A DNA stretch of 64,000 bases from Dolomedes plantarius (Eukaryota > Arthropoda > Arachnida > Araneae > Dolomedidae): positions 113,966,951 to 114,030,950 of the forward strand of contig OU015491.1 in NCBI GenBank assembly GCA_907164885.2, read 5' to 3'. Position numbers and translations under genes: made by a program. Below, piece by piece: positions 50,620 to 61,782 of this stretch; the first letter of the stretch is position 1, and each line of letters opens with the position of its first letter. The notes under the pieces were generated by a model. That model did not search any database, was not told the DNA's origin, and saw only the letters and a program-made list of their open reading frames with translations.

Positions 50620-51620
50620 AAAATCAATCTGTAAAAATATATTTATTTCCATCCTCTTATCTAAAGCCAGGATGTGTTGTGCATGAGAACAAAATACAGA
50701 AGGAAGAAATAGTTCTGAATAAGTGTGCAAAGGTTTAGGACCAGCCTTTGCACACACCCTTCCCCAAGGAAACTTAAAATCAGAAGATAAAAAAAGTAAT
50801 TCCTAGACTGTAAAGTTATAACATTAAAAATCAATCGATAGAAACAAAATTATTTCCATTCTATTATCGAGGGCTACGTTGTTTTGTGCGTGCGAACAAA
50901 ATACAGGAAGAAATAGTTCTGAAGAAGTGTGTAAGGGTTTAGGACCAACCTTTGTACTCCCCATCCCCCAAGGAACCTTAAAATAAGTAGATAAAAAAAT
51001 GTAATTTCTAGTTTGTAAAGTTCTACTATCAAAAATCAATAGATAGAAACATAATTATTCCCATTCTATTATCGAGAGCTATGATGTTTTGTGCATGAGA
51101 ACAAAATACAGGCGGAAGAAATAGTTCTGAATAAGTGTACAAGCGTTTAAGACAAACCTTCTCACTCCCCTTTCTCCAAGGAACCTTAAAATTAGTAGAT
51201 AAAAAAAAGTAATTTCTAGACTGTAAAGTTATACTATCAAAAATCAATAAATAGAAACATAATTATTTCCATTCTATTATCGAGGGGTACGATGTTTTGT
51301 GCATGAGAACAAAATAGAGGCGGAAGAAATAGTTCTAAATAAGTGTGCAACCACGAGAACTTAGGACTAACCACCCTCCCCACCACCACCATCACCACCA
51401 CCTGAAAGTGCCTGCAAATATCAATAGAAAAAAAAGAGTGATTTCAAGTCAGTAAATATTTCCGTAAAATTTTACCTCCAAATATTAGTCGATGGAACGA
51501 TAGAAAATAATTATTTCCCGTCTCTGATCTAATACAAAGATGTTTTGTACATGAGATCAAAACATAGATGGAAAAATAGTTCTGAATAAGAGTGAAATCA
51601 CTGGTTGGGGCTAGGCATCC
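50620..51620. repeat. Minisatellite-like array, about 205-bp unit, 4-5 copies
   Basis: Units begin with AAATCAATC(T/G) at about 50621, 50826, 51031 and 51240, with a diverged fifth unit near 51480 (spacings about 205, 205, 209 and 240). Each contains TTCCATTCTATTATCGAG-like, TTGTGCATGAGAACAAAATA, GGAAGAAATAGTTCTGAATA and CCAAGGAACCTTAAAAT-like blocks. The fourth unit carries a CCA/CACCAC repeat near 51372-51402. Two similar minus-strand ORFs (71 and 72 codons) are simply the same repeat frame twice. Confidence 0.9.
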
Positions 51621-52520
51621 CCTGCCCCCGTACCCAAGAAAAAAATCACTAGGAAGAAAAAGAGCAAATTTTAGATAAATTTTTATACAACCTCATGCTC
51701 CAGAAAATTCTTTCCCATATTTTACTGAATATTATACAATTTTTCCTTAGGAATAAACTTCTTTTAGGAACATAAATTTCTTTAACGCATATTTCGTTCG
51801 CGATATAAATCTTAATCAATAAAACCTATTATCAAAAATGCTGTGCAGAGAATTACCATTGATGAAAAAAAAACCATAAAAATATTTTTCTGAGCTATTA
51901 AGTAACTTATTGAATTAAGATGTAAAGTTTCAAAGATAAGATTAGAAGATTAACGATATATTAGTAAATATTTAATATCAGTAAATTTCCATTCTTTTCA
52001 TTCAGACGGATTGTCATGACTAATTAAGTCGGTTCTTACTCTATAAATTTATCAAAGAGTAAGCATGCCAGAGCAATTGATAGCAAACAAACCCTGCCAG
52101 GAATTAAAACCGCAGAGTCCAGAAGCATGATATAATGACCCAATTAAGAAGAAATGCATCCTTAATTAAATTGGAAACTAATCAAAAGGAGATAAAAGAA
52201 AGCGCCATTTTGAGAAAGTGACTTTTTTCTCTCTTCTTTTTAATGGTTCATTTTTCTCTGGTTGATTGAGATTTGATTTGATTTTCTTTTTTTTTTTCGA
52301 AAAATTTATTTTAAAGTCATTGATCGAAGAATGGATGTGATCGATATGAAAGACAGAAAAAATGTACGGAAGCGAGATAATGAAGATTTAAAACCAAAAA
52401 TTCTTTACTTTTTAAAGGAAATAAAAATACCGTTATTCTAACATTTTCTGCCTATATGTCTGGAGTTTCAATTATTTCGGAGTAGCAACGGATAGAGAGT
52501 ATATATATGCCTATTATATT
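51621..52520. other. Unassigned AT-rich DNA
   Basis: No recognisable feature. Confidence 0.5.
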
Positions 52521-53396
52521 GAGAGTATATTTATGTATATTTATTCTTTCATTTATGACAAACTTCCATTCATATTTTTATAAATGGTAATTACGGAAAT
52601 TTTATAGTATCGCCTTACACAGAACAATATTTCAGGCTTAGCTTTATAAAATTTATAAAGGAAATGTAAGCGATTTGAAGCTCATGAATAAACTAATAAA
52701 TGTTATTGTAACTGTAACTGAGGAAATCGGAATTTTTATATTAAATACTGTAAAAATATAAAGCATTGTTATATATTAGTGATTCAATTACTTTCGCTTC
52801 AACTATTGTGAAGAAATGATGTAGAGAGGGTATATTTATTTTACATTTTTTTCTCGCACGTTTATGACAAACTTCCATTTATACTTTTATAAATAATAGT
52901 TACAGTCATTCTATAATATCGCCTTACGCAGGCCAATATATTATGGCTTAGCTTTATAAAATTTATAAAGTAAATGTAAAACATCTGGTGCTCATAAATA
53001 GACGAATAAATGTTATTCTCACTATAGCTGAGGAAATCGTAATTTTTATAACAAATACAGTAAAAATATAAAGCATTGATTTAGGTGAGTGTTTCAATTA
53101 CTGTCTCTTCAATTAATTTGAAGAAACGATGTAAAAAGAGTATATTTATGCAAGATTTTTTATCGAACGTTTATGACTAACTTCCATTCATATGTCTATA
53201 AATAATAATAACTGGGAATTTACAGTATCACTTTATACTGAATAATATTTCGTGGGTTAGCTAATCTAAACTGTATGATACCCATGAATAAACGAATATA
53301 TGTTATTCTAATTTTAAGCGAGAAAATAGTAATGTTTATAATAAATACTGTAAAAGCATAAACCATTGTATTCGGTGAATGTATCATACAAATAAA
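52521..53396. repeat. Tandem array, about 305-bp unit, 3 copies
   Basis: Units start near 52523, 52827 and 53137, each opening with a form of GAGTATATTTAT. Shared blocks include TTTATGACAAACTTCCATT, AGCTTTATAAAATTTATAAA, AATAAATGTTATT, GAGGAAATCG and AAATACTGTAAAAATATAAA. The third unit is shorter and lacks the AGCTTTATAAAATTTATAAA block. Divergence suggests an old array. Confidence 0.88.
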
Positions 53397-53866
53397 AGAA
53401 AAATTGCAAATGGTTAAAATGTTGTGAAAAGAGAATTTATGTAAGTATGAGATGTGCATTATATGAATTAAATATTTATCTCGCATCCAGGATGTTTTAA
53501 TTAAGAAGGAACGCTTTTTAAGTACATGGATTTAGAACACTCCAACACAAATATCCAAGTTGCTTTTAGTGAAAATACGTGCAACATTTCACAGCTAGAA
53601 TAAAGATGTTACTGCTATCTAAATATTCCACGCAGGAAATAGTCATTAACTGCTAAATTAAATGGAGCTAAGCGCAAAAGCATTTAGAATTTCAAGAATT
53701 TCTTTTCTGAAATGACTATTCGTAGCTATAACAATTTGTCAAATTCGTTACTAAAAGTACATGTAGAATCTATAATAAATACATTGAAAATTGCTAATGA
53801 CAATAGGATTTTGAAATTTATTTTTCAGAAATATAATTTTTATAGTGTATAATTTTAAAGTAAATG

Positions 53867-53870
<4 letters not shown>
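53397..53870. other. Unassigned AT-rich DNA
   Basis: No recognisable feature. Confidence 0.5.

Positions 53871-53955
<85 letters not shown>
53871..53955. repeat. (TA)n microsatellite
   Basis: An uninterrupted TA tract of about 85 bp. Confidence 0.96.
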
Positions 53956-53957
<2 letters not shown>

Positions 53958-55985
53958 AAAATAGATAAATTGAAAAATATATTTTTTTAATCATATGTAT
54001 AAAATTAGGAGTCATGAGTAAAGAACAAAAAAATTGCAAATGTAAGTAAAAACATAAATCTCTAAAATCAGAATTTCCTTAAAAGTTATATCACAGAGAA
54101 TGAATGTTTCATTCTAAAAATAGTTTGAATGAAAGCTCATTAAATCACCCACCCAAAATGGTAAAGCTTCCAGTCTTTACGTATGACTAATTGTTCCATT
54201 CTGTTTCTGTTTTATCAGAAAATTACATTGTAATGTTTCATATTTTCGAAATTGCTAGTTTTAAGGAAAAAAAGTAATTAATATTCTTAAATACCATTAT
54301 TGTATAATACATATTTTTGAGTTATTTTTAAACTTGCATTGTTGGGTTATTTTCATATGTTTATGCTTCGTTTCATAAAATTCGCTACAAACGTACTTAA
54401 TCATCCTTCTTTGCCTGAATAAGTAATAGTCATAATTTCTATACATGTCAGAAATACTTTAATTAGGCGCAAATTTTTCGTAGGTGGACAGGGCTTGCAG
54501 GAATCTCAAAAGACTTTCTAAGATTAACATATTTTAGTATAGGTTTTAAAGAAAAAAAATTACAATTTATATTTGAGAGAAAACAACGAAGGATTTTATA
54601 TTAAATAGATACTTTTAACATTATATAAAGATAGGAGAGGATGGTAAGAATATGTATCGAAGGACAGTAACACAAAAAGGGTTGGATAAGGGTTCGATTG
54701 TAAAGAAATCAAATTTATATCAATTTCCGAACTAAATAATACTACATCGATAATGTCTTGAACAGAAAAAAAAAATTCTGCTATATCAGCAACACGAAAT
54801 TGGAAAACACGAAATCGGAATTCTTATCTGGCAGAATTCACATAAAACACTTTGTGGAGATTTTCCCATACATTTGTTCAAAATCAGCATCACATTTTAC
54901 AATATATTGTGAATTTTAAGAAGTAATTATACAAATCTGAAATCTACATTGCAGTAATGTAAAGGAATTGCATTCTCTAACCTTATACTGCACCCGTGTC
55001 TTACGACTCGTGAAAGGAGATTGGACAATGCCGGTAGAAGAGATTATAATCTCCAGGGCAAACAGCTGCCATGGATCTGGTTTTCATTCATATCATGAGC
55101 TTGTCACTACTCATATAGATCAGACGATAAGTAGATTGTTGGAAAATAATTACACATGCTGAATTTCTCTAGAAAGAAGTAGAAAATGCATGAACAGGAA
55201 ATCGTAAGCGGGGTTACTTATGCTAATATTAGTACCTCCAGCATACCCAACAACGGTAAACCTAGGAGTCACATTCGTTATGGGCTCCTAAGGTGAAAGA
55301 GCATTGGACTGCTGATGATCCAACTGCTGAAGGAGGATTAATTTTGCAAATAGACTAGCAAGACGGCTTATAGATATCAACTTGCGAAATAAGATTAAAA
55401 TAAGTCCTCGCGATACATTATATATTTACCGTATTTTTAAAATTTCAAAGTTTTGGGATGTGAGTGGTCGTGAAATTTTTTTAATTACAAATTTTTTTTT
55501 GAAAGAAACAACTGGAAATCAGAAATTTTTCAGAATGAATGGCATAAGGCCTCTTTTTACTTGAGGTCAAAATAGCTAAAATTTGTAAATCATTACTGCA
55601 TTATTACACACATTTGAGGAAGAAATTAGAAGTTTTAAGGAGATTAGAAAATATTTCTTGTTTTGTACAAGATTTGCGCAAGTAATAAATCACGTAAAGC
55701 TTCTGCATTTCATGTATCTAACGCAGTGCCACCTTGTGACGAGCGGAAAAAACTCCGTTTTTGTATAATGGGAGCGTTTTCTAACGTTTTGCTATTTACA
55801 ACAGCAATGCAACATGAATGTCTGAAAAATCCGCAACTCCTGAAACTTGCCTTTTGTTGCAGTTATTACAAACAAATGTAAGCTTGGAAGAAATGCCGAA
55901 GGAGAATATTAGTTAAAAGGATTCAGTGAAAGAAATTAAAAGTTATACGTGAGCTCCTCAAATAATTAAAGAAAATGAAGTTATC
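53956..55985. other. Unassigned DNA
   Basis: Mostly AT-rich. 54960-55370 is somewhat GC-richer; the part around 55286-55340 reads GGGCTCCTAAGGTGAAAGAG, then CATTGGACTGCTGATGATCC, faintly like a tRNA D/anticodon region, so an old SINE is possible but unproven. No gene recognised. Confidence 0.4.
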
Positions 55986-55993
55986 CTCAAGAG

Positions 55994-56697
55994 CAGTGTT
56001 TCCCAACCGTTTTCGAGTCGCGATTCCCTTTAATGGTTTCTACGCATCTTGCGATCACCCCCTCCGTTCCTCCTTCATATTTTCATTAAAAATGCCTTTT
56101 AAGGCAAAGAAAATAAACTAATATGCATTTTCCAGATTTTAATTCAACCAAAGTTATAATTTGACAAAAATAAAATTTGCAGGAATTTGAAATCATTGAA
56201 AAACATGCATCCCGCAGTTAAAGTTGTGTAAAAGTAACAACAAAACAGAACAGAACCTCAACAAAAATAATACACCTATCTTATGGATTCGCAGTCATAT
56301 AACAACAAGAATAGAAAAACTATTACTTAAATAAGAGGGTTTTATTCCGTTGAGGATACTAAAATAGTTGAGCCAAAAGTGATGGCACAGACTGGCAAAA
56401 GAAAAACTGACGTTTGTGAAGTATACACCACACGTTGTAGGAAACCGCGATTTTCATTGACCAATAAAGGCGGTAGATTTTTAAAGAACTAAGTTTGCAC
56501 TCTGAATGAGACGCTTTCCTTATTAAAATGCATTGCCTGGTAGTTACATGGTAAATAGACATAGGCAATTTTTTTGGTTAAATTTTCTAAAATTTCACCG
56601 AATTAAATTATTTTAATTGAATAAAATCCGTGTCGACCCCCTAAGAAACATTTCGAGACCCCCATGGGGGTGGCGACTCACAGGTAAGGAACCAGTG
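55994..56697. mobile_element. Non-autonomous hAT element
   Basis: Bounded by an 8-bp duplication with one mismatch, CTCAAGAG (55986-55993) and CTCAAGAA (56698-56705). The tips are CAGTGTTTCCCAACC and, reverse-complemented, CACTGGTTCCTTACC (about 11 of 15 match), fitting the hAT consensus of a CA(G/C)TG start and an 8-bp duplication. The interior (704 bp in total) has subterminal GTCGCGATTCCC and GGGGGTGGCGACTC blocks. The only longer ORF (56359-56568 minus) has no transposase motif. Confidence 0.82.
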
Positions 56698-56705
56698 CTC
56701 AAGAA

Positions 56706-58077
56706 TGTTAATTCGCACTGTAGAATTAAAAAGCATTTAATTCTAGATTAAAAAGCCTTGAACTGACACTCTGTTGGTTTTACGGTATGTTCACTCTAAT
56801 GTACGTAACTTTTTGCAGATTAAAATCGTACTAATTTTGGCATGTCTATAATGAGTCGGCTAAAACTATAATACATCTTCTAAGGACCCAAATATGTAGT
56901 TTAACATTAGATGATATAAAAATTCTAGAAGATCATAGTTCCCATTTTGCTCTAAATTTAGAATCAGAAGTGTTTGCGTGAATGCGAAAACTTTAATAAA
57001 TATATAGTATTATGCATTTTTTAATCTCTGTTTAATGAGTCTTATAGATCAAGTTACAGGGAAGTAAAGGAAAACGGCATACAATAGCATTCCTTAATTC
57101 ATCTTACTACATTGGAATAGTATCGATTTGGAAATCCATATCATATTATTCATATTTTCTAATATCGTATGCATTTTTAAAAGCTCAGAACGACAAGTTT
57201 ATATCATCAATCTTAGGTGAAGCTGAATAGGAAAAATTTACACAAGCTTCCCGAAAGCGAGTTTTACACGTGGCGGGAAAGTAAGTGTTCCAGAAATTTG
57301 TGGAAAAACATAAACATTGAGATTTAGAAAGATGCGTTGCTATTCATGAGTAATGATTTTGTTTACACTAGAAGTGGTTTATCCTTTTTCTGCTCCCATG
57401 GCAAATATTGTTTGACGCCATAATGATAAATTACGAGCATAAAACACATTTTTAATGGAAAAAAGGGAAAATGCCAACTTGTTTTTTCTCACGCATTATT
57501 CGGCAATAAAAATGTATTACAGCCTAGGAAATATAAATTGTTAGGTTCTGTTTTGATACTGCAAAAATGTGGATATATTTTCGATTGATTTTATGTTTTA
57601 AAACTATTCCATTTTTTTATACTCGAAGGAGGAATTTTGTTGCTATACTTAAAACTATATTTTAGATAAAGTGCTTTAAGTAAAAAGTAATTTTAGTTGT
57701 TGCATAAATGTTCATGCTGTATGGAAAAATACATATTTGATTTTGTATGTTTGCATTTCATTTTTTCCTCTAATTTAAAAAAAAAAACCTTTAGGGCTTG
57801 TATTATTTTTTTGCAATTATATAGTTTGTTTATTGAAGTACATTTATCATAGCGGTAATTATAAACAGGACCATATTTACTCTTAGCATAAGCCGCGTAA
57901 TTAGCATAAGCCGCGAATTTTAATTCCGTTGTAGAAACTCAAAAAAAGGGCAAATCTGGACAAAATTGCATGTGAGTATCATAGTTTTTACTGCGTACGT
58001 ACGAAATTTAGTACAACAATTCATCTATTAATATATTAGTTTATAATACTGCTAAAATAGCTGATAGCATAAATTGG

Positions 58078-58078
<1 letters not shown>
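56706..58078. other. Unassigned AT-rich DNA
   Basis: No gene recognised. A 13-bp repeat AGCATAAGCCGCG occurs twice at about 57886-57917. Confidence 0.5.

Positions 58079-58128
<50 letters not shown>
58079..58128. repeat. (TA)n microsatellite
   Basis: A pure TA tract, followed at 58203-58267 by a 32-bp tandem duplication around AACA(C/T)AGGTG and CACCCAA. Confidence 0.94.
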
Positions 58129-58131
<3 letters not shown>

Positions 58132-58327
58132 CATCTATCAAAATGTGCTAATACTATAGCCATATGCATGGCGCAGCCTAGCAACTAATACTTAAAGAAC
58201 AAAAACACAGGTGCATTAGCACCCAAAAGATAAAAAACATAGGTGAATCAACACCCAAGGATAAAATGTTAAGCAATTAGTCTGAAAAATAATCAACAAA
58301 TCCAATCAAAATATGTAAGGAAATATA

Positions 58328-58384
58328 GTATTATTTTTATACCACAGAGAATAGTGAAGCAGGAAATATAGTGTTACATATATA

Positions 58385-58467
<83 letters not shown>

Positions 58468-58517
58468 CATATAACACTATATTCCCTGCTTCACTATTCT
58501 GTGTGATATAAAAACAC
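58328..58517. repeat. Foldback with a (TA)n centre
   Basis: A left arm (58328-58378) containing CAGAGAATAGTGAAGCAGGA and AATATAGTGTTA is matched in inverted orientation by the right arm (58468-58517) containing TAACACTATATTCCCTGCTT and CACTATTCTG. Pairing is about 90% over some 50 bp. The 85-bp centre is a TA tract (58378-58462), itself self-complementary, so the whole segment can fold into one long hairpin. Confidence 0.88.
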
Positions 58518-59203
58518 CTTGGCACAATAATTTAAATTTAGGCAATCGAGAATTTACTTTCCACTCCGAAAAGTTTTATCTGTGCTCTTAAAATATCCTC
58601 TATTAGCTATCCTCTTTAACAGTAATATTAGATAGATTAGCATGACTTAAGCAAAAGAAACCCCATTTTTTTAATCGATATCTTTCCATATGTAAATGAT
58701 TTTTTTCACACGTGAAAGTGAATATAAATATATAACTTTTATTTGGTATCGGCTGGTTCTGGAAGAAAATCAGAGCGACACTCGTGCGGCAGATGAAATA
58801 GGAAAATATGTGACAAAGGAAGTTGAAGGAAATGGGCTTGTAAAGAGACGGAAACTTGAGTGTTATTTGAGTCGCTGTTTTCCACGATCTTGTGGTATAA
58901 AAATCGGAGTAGTTGTGACAATCCAATATATTTTTTAAATCGTTGTACGAAATTTCTAGCAAATATTATATCATATAAAAGAAATTTCAAAAGAAAAAAA
59001 ATTTCTGCTCAAAGTACTGGAATATTACCGCGAAAGGAGTTTGTACATTTACTGGTTTTAAACTGGTACTTTAGAAATTCAACGATTGGTAGGAAATGTC
59101 GTACGAATGTGCGAATTCTTCAAGAAGACAGTTCATATTTCATTGAAGAAACGCATATTTTTATTTAAAAAAGTAAAGTAAACTACGTCTTTATTATTTC
59201 TCT
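58518..59203. other. Unassigned DNA
   Basis: Overlapping ORFs of 80-119 codons occur on both strands between 58603 and 59168. The plus frame around 58738-58880 (RLVLEENQSD, KYVTKEVEGNG, KRRKLECYL) is GC-richer than its surroundings, but I recognise no family and see no splice or start context that singles it out. Confidence 0.35.
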
Positions 59204-59220
59204 CTATATATACACACACT

Positions 59221-59314
<94 letters not shown>

Positions 59315-59315
59315 G
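59204..59315. repeat. Compound (CA)n(TA)n(CA)n(TA)n microsatellite
   Basis: Two alternations of CA and TA tracts, in the order CA (to about 59247), TA (to 59281), CA (to 59300), TA (to 59314). Confidence 0.95.
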
Positions 59316-60371
59316 GTTATCTATACAGTTCTTGTAAGTTTGTAATTCCGGGCGTACTTATTTTTATGAAACTATATGGATTATTTACCACATATTTATT
59401 AACACAGATCCTAGAATTTTGCTATTTCGAGTCAGATGTCTCATTATAATTCACGATTGTATATGTATATTCATAATAAAAAAAAGTCTCAAATCACAAA
59501 TACTAATCCACAGCAATCTTTAAAAACATACTTATAAAACATGAAAGTGATGTATTAAACCAATCTGATAAAGGGACGATAAGACTTTGAGAGATCAATG
59601 AATATCAATGGGAAAAAATCTATAAAGAAAAATTAAGTTAAGATAACATAAGGAAATGTTTTTCGCTTCTGCAAGTAATTCCTCTTTTAATTATACTCAT
59701 ATAAAATACGAAGTTAACATTATCAAAATTGCCGATTGGCATCGCTTTACTAGAACATGTTTACTTAGATAATTACTGAAATCTTAGATGAAGGGATGCT
59801 TGAAAATGATAGGAACTGTTTATTTTGCTATTCATCTTTCAACTAGTGGAATTCTACATGCACCTGCCGTCAGGTAAAACGTAAAAAACTGATACTTGGA
59901 CAAATTTCGTATTTTGGAAATAATAAGGAGAAAATGTGAATGAAAAGAAATTTCTTTCCGTCGTAAATGAATATATATATATATATATATATATACCATT
60001 CATGAAAGTAAACGACATTAAAACAATTATCTCATAGAGGATAACGGCAGTAGGAGACTTAAAGTTTATGTACAAGATCAAAGCATAAAATGTATTGGAC
60101 TTCAGTCTTTCCAACTGCACGTGAATATAAATGCAACACGATGGAAATACTGATAAACCATATGGAAAGTAAAATATTCCTTAGCACTATGGATAAAGAT
60201 GTGCAAGGGCACGATATTTAGATACATTAAAAGTAAGTATCAAATGACGAACGAATCATAAATGTGCACTTCCTAAAGTATGAGAATGAACTTACTTGGC
60301 ATTTTTTTCACATGCTGTTAAGTATTCAGATCCAATACCTTAGAACAGCAACTGTTTTATTCCATAGAATA
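59316..60371. other. Unassigned AT-rich DNA
   Basis: Contains a short TA tract at 59970-59995. No gene recognised. Confidence 0.5.
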
Positions 60372-60373
60372 TA

Positions 60374-61780
60374 CACTGCTGGCCACTGTAAATGCAACAC
60401 CCTGAAGGAAACATGCAAATAACATGAAATTTACAACATGCATTAGCGGCGGTAAGATATGCAAATGATTAGAATTTCAGCGCAGACGCACATCACGCGC
60501 GCCTGTGGCGCCACTTCAAAGCGCTATTTAAGGATTGGAGATTTCGACGATTTCAAGTTCGGCAATTGTGTTTTTCTTGTGGTTTTTTCAAAAAAACGAT
60601 CAAGTATGCCTCGTCGAAAACAGCGATCATCTTTTAATCAAGTATCCGAGTTCGACAGAGGAAGGATAGTGACCTACCTAGATTGAGGATTATCTTTCAG
60701 GGAAATCGGTCATCGTGTTAGTCGAAACCAAACAACTGTAATGCGGATATGTGATCGTTGGATGCAGGAGGGTACGACGGACCGGCGTGTTCGATCGCAT
60801 CCACCTCAGCGCACCACTTCACGTGATGACAGGCAAATTGTGCGCATGGCAGTGACGGATCGCTCAGTCACATCACGAACCATAGCACAGCACATGCAGT
60901 CTCTAACGCATCATCCAGTGTCTGCGCGTACCATTCGACGCCGTTTACAGCAGAGTGGTCTGTCCGCAAGACCTACATTGCTTTGTCTACCCTTGACGCA
61001 GAACCATAGACGTCTCCGCCGCCAATGGTGCGATGACAGAAGGATGTGGATGGCAGAATGGAATGAAATTGTCTTTATTGACGAGTCACGCTTCTGTCTG
61101 CAACACCACGATGGTCGCATTCGAGTCTGGAGACACCGTGAAGAGAGGATGCTGAACAGTTGCGTTATACACCGTCACACTGGTCCTGCACCGGGTATTA
61201 TGGTATGGGGCGGTATTGGATATCACTCTCGCACACCTCTAGTACGCATTGCCGGTACTTTAAACAGCCAGCGCTACATCTCCGAGGTGTTGGAGCCAGT
61301 TCTCCTTCCTTACCTTCAGGGCTTGCCCACAGCCATATTTCAACAGGATAATGCGCGACCACACGTGGCACGCATTGTCCAACGGTTCTTCGTCAATCGC
61401 CAGATTGAATTGCTTCCCTGGCCGCCTCGCTCTCCGGATCTTTCGCCGATAGAAAACATGTGGTCCATGGTTGCTCTACGATTGACCCAGATTCCATCCC
61501 CAGCTGCCACAGTAAATCAACTTTGGCAACGTGTGGAAGCTGCTTGGTCTGCTGTACCCCAAGAACTCATCCAAAGTCTCTTCGAATCAATGCCGAGGCG
61601 TGTGGCAGCGGTGATCTCCAACAATGGGGGCTACTCTGGCTACTGATTTTGGCAGGAACCACACTTCACAGAAGTCTATAAATTTAATCATTTGATACTT
61701 GGTCAACATGTTATCTAAAATAAAAATTTTGTAGTGATATCTCTTGTCTTTCTTGGTGTTGCAATTTGGGTGGCCAGAAG
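60374..61780 (+). mobile_element. Tc1-like DD34E element, near-complete
   Basis: Flanked by TA at 60372-60373 and 61781-61782. Terminal inverted repeats are CACTGCTGGCCACTGTAAAT at the left and, reverse-complemented, CTTCTGGCCACCCAAATT at the right, both followed by GCAACACC. It is 1,407 bp long with a single plus-strand transposase frame. It is the best preserved coding element in the window. Confidence 0.92.
60606..61646 (+). pseudogene. Tc1-like transposase with one in-frame stop
   Basis: One frame from the ATG at 60606 to the TGA at 61644-61646, 346 codons, the usual length for a Tc1 transposase. A TGA at 60684-60686 interrupts it after RIVTYLD; relatives I recall have Cys there. Downstream, an ATG at 60741 opens 301 codons. 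Domains in order: first helix-turn-helix (residues about 15-60, FDRGRIVTYLD, FREIGHRVSRNQTTVMRI); linker RRVRSHPPQRTTSRDDR; second helix-turn-helix (SVTSRTIAQHM, VSARTIRRRL); catalytic core with IVFIDESRFCLQ (first Asp), IFQQDNARPHVAR (second Asp) and SPDLSPIENMW (Glu), 34 residues after the second Asp, so DD34E. The C-terminal SMPRRVAAVISNNGGYSGY is intact. It inserts DNA at TA sites. The copy is probably dead because of the stop, but all catalytic residues remain. It resembles transposases abundant in spider genomes, from memory. Confidence 0.93.
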
Positions 61781-61782
61781 TA

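Noticed and set aside
50824..51247. Two similar 71-72 codon ORFs as a possible duplicated gene family
   Set aside because: They are the same frame in successive units of a noncoding tandem array; other units do not keep it open.
58603..59168. Cluster of overlapping ORFs of up to 119 codons on both strands as a gene
   Set aside because: Frames overlap on opposite strands, composition is AT-rich apart from a short patch, and no motif was recognised.
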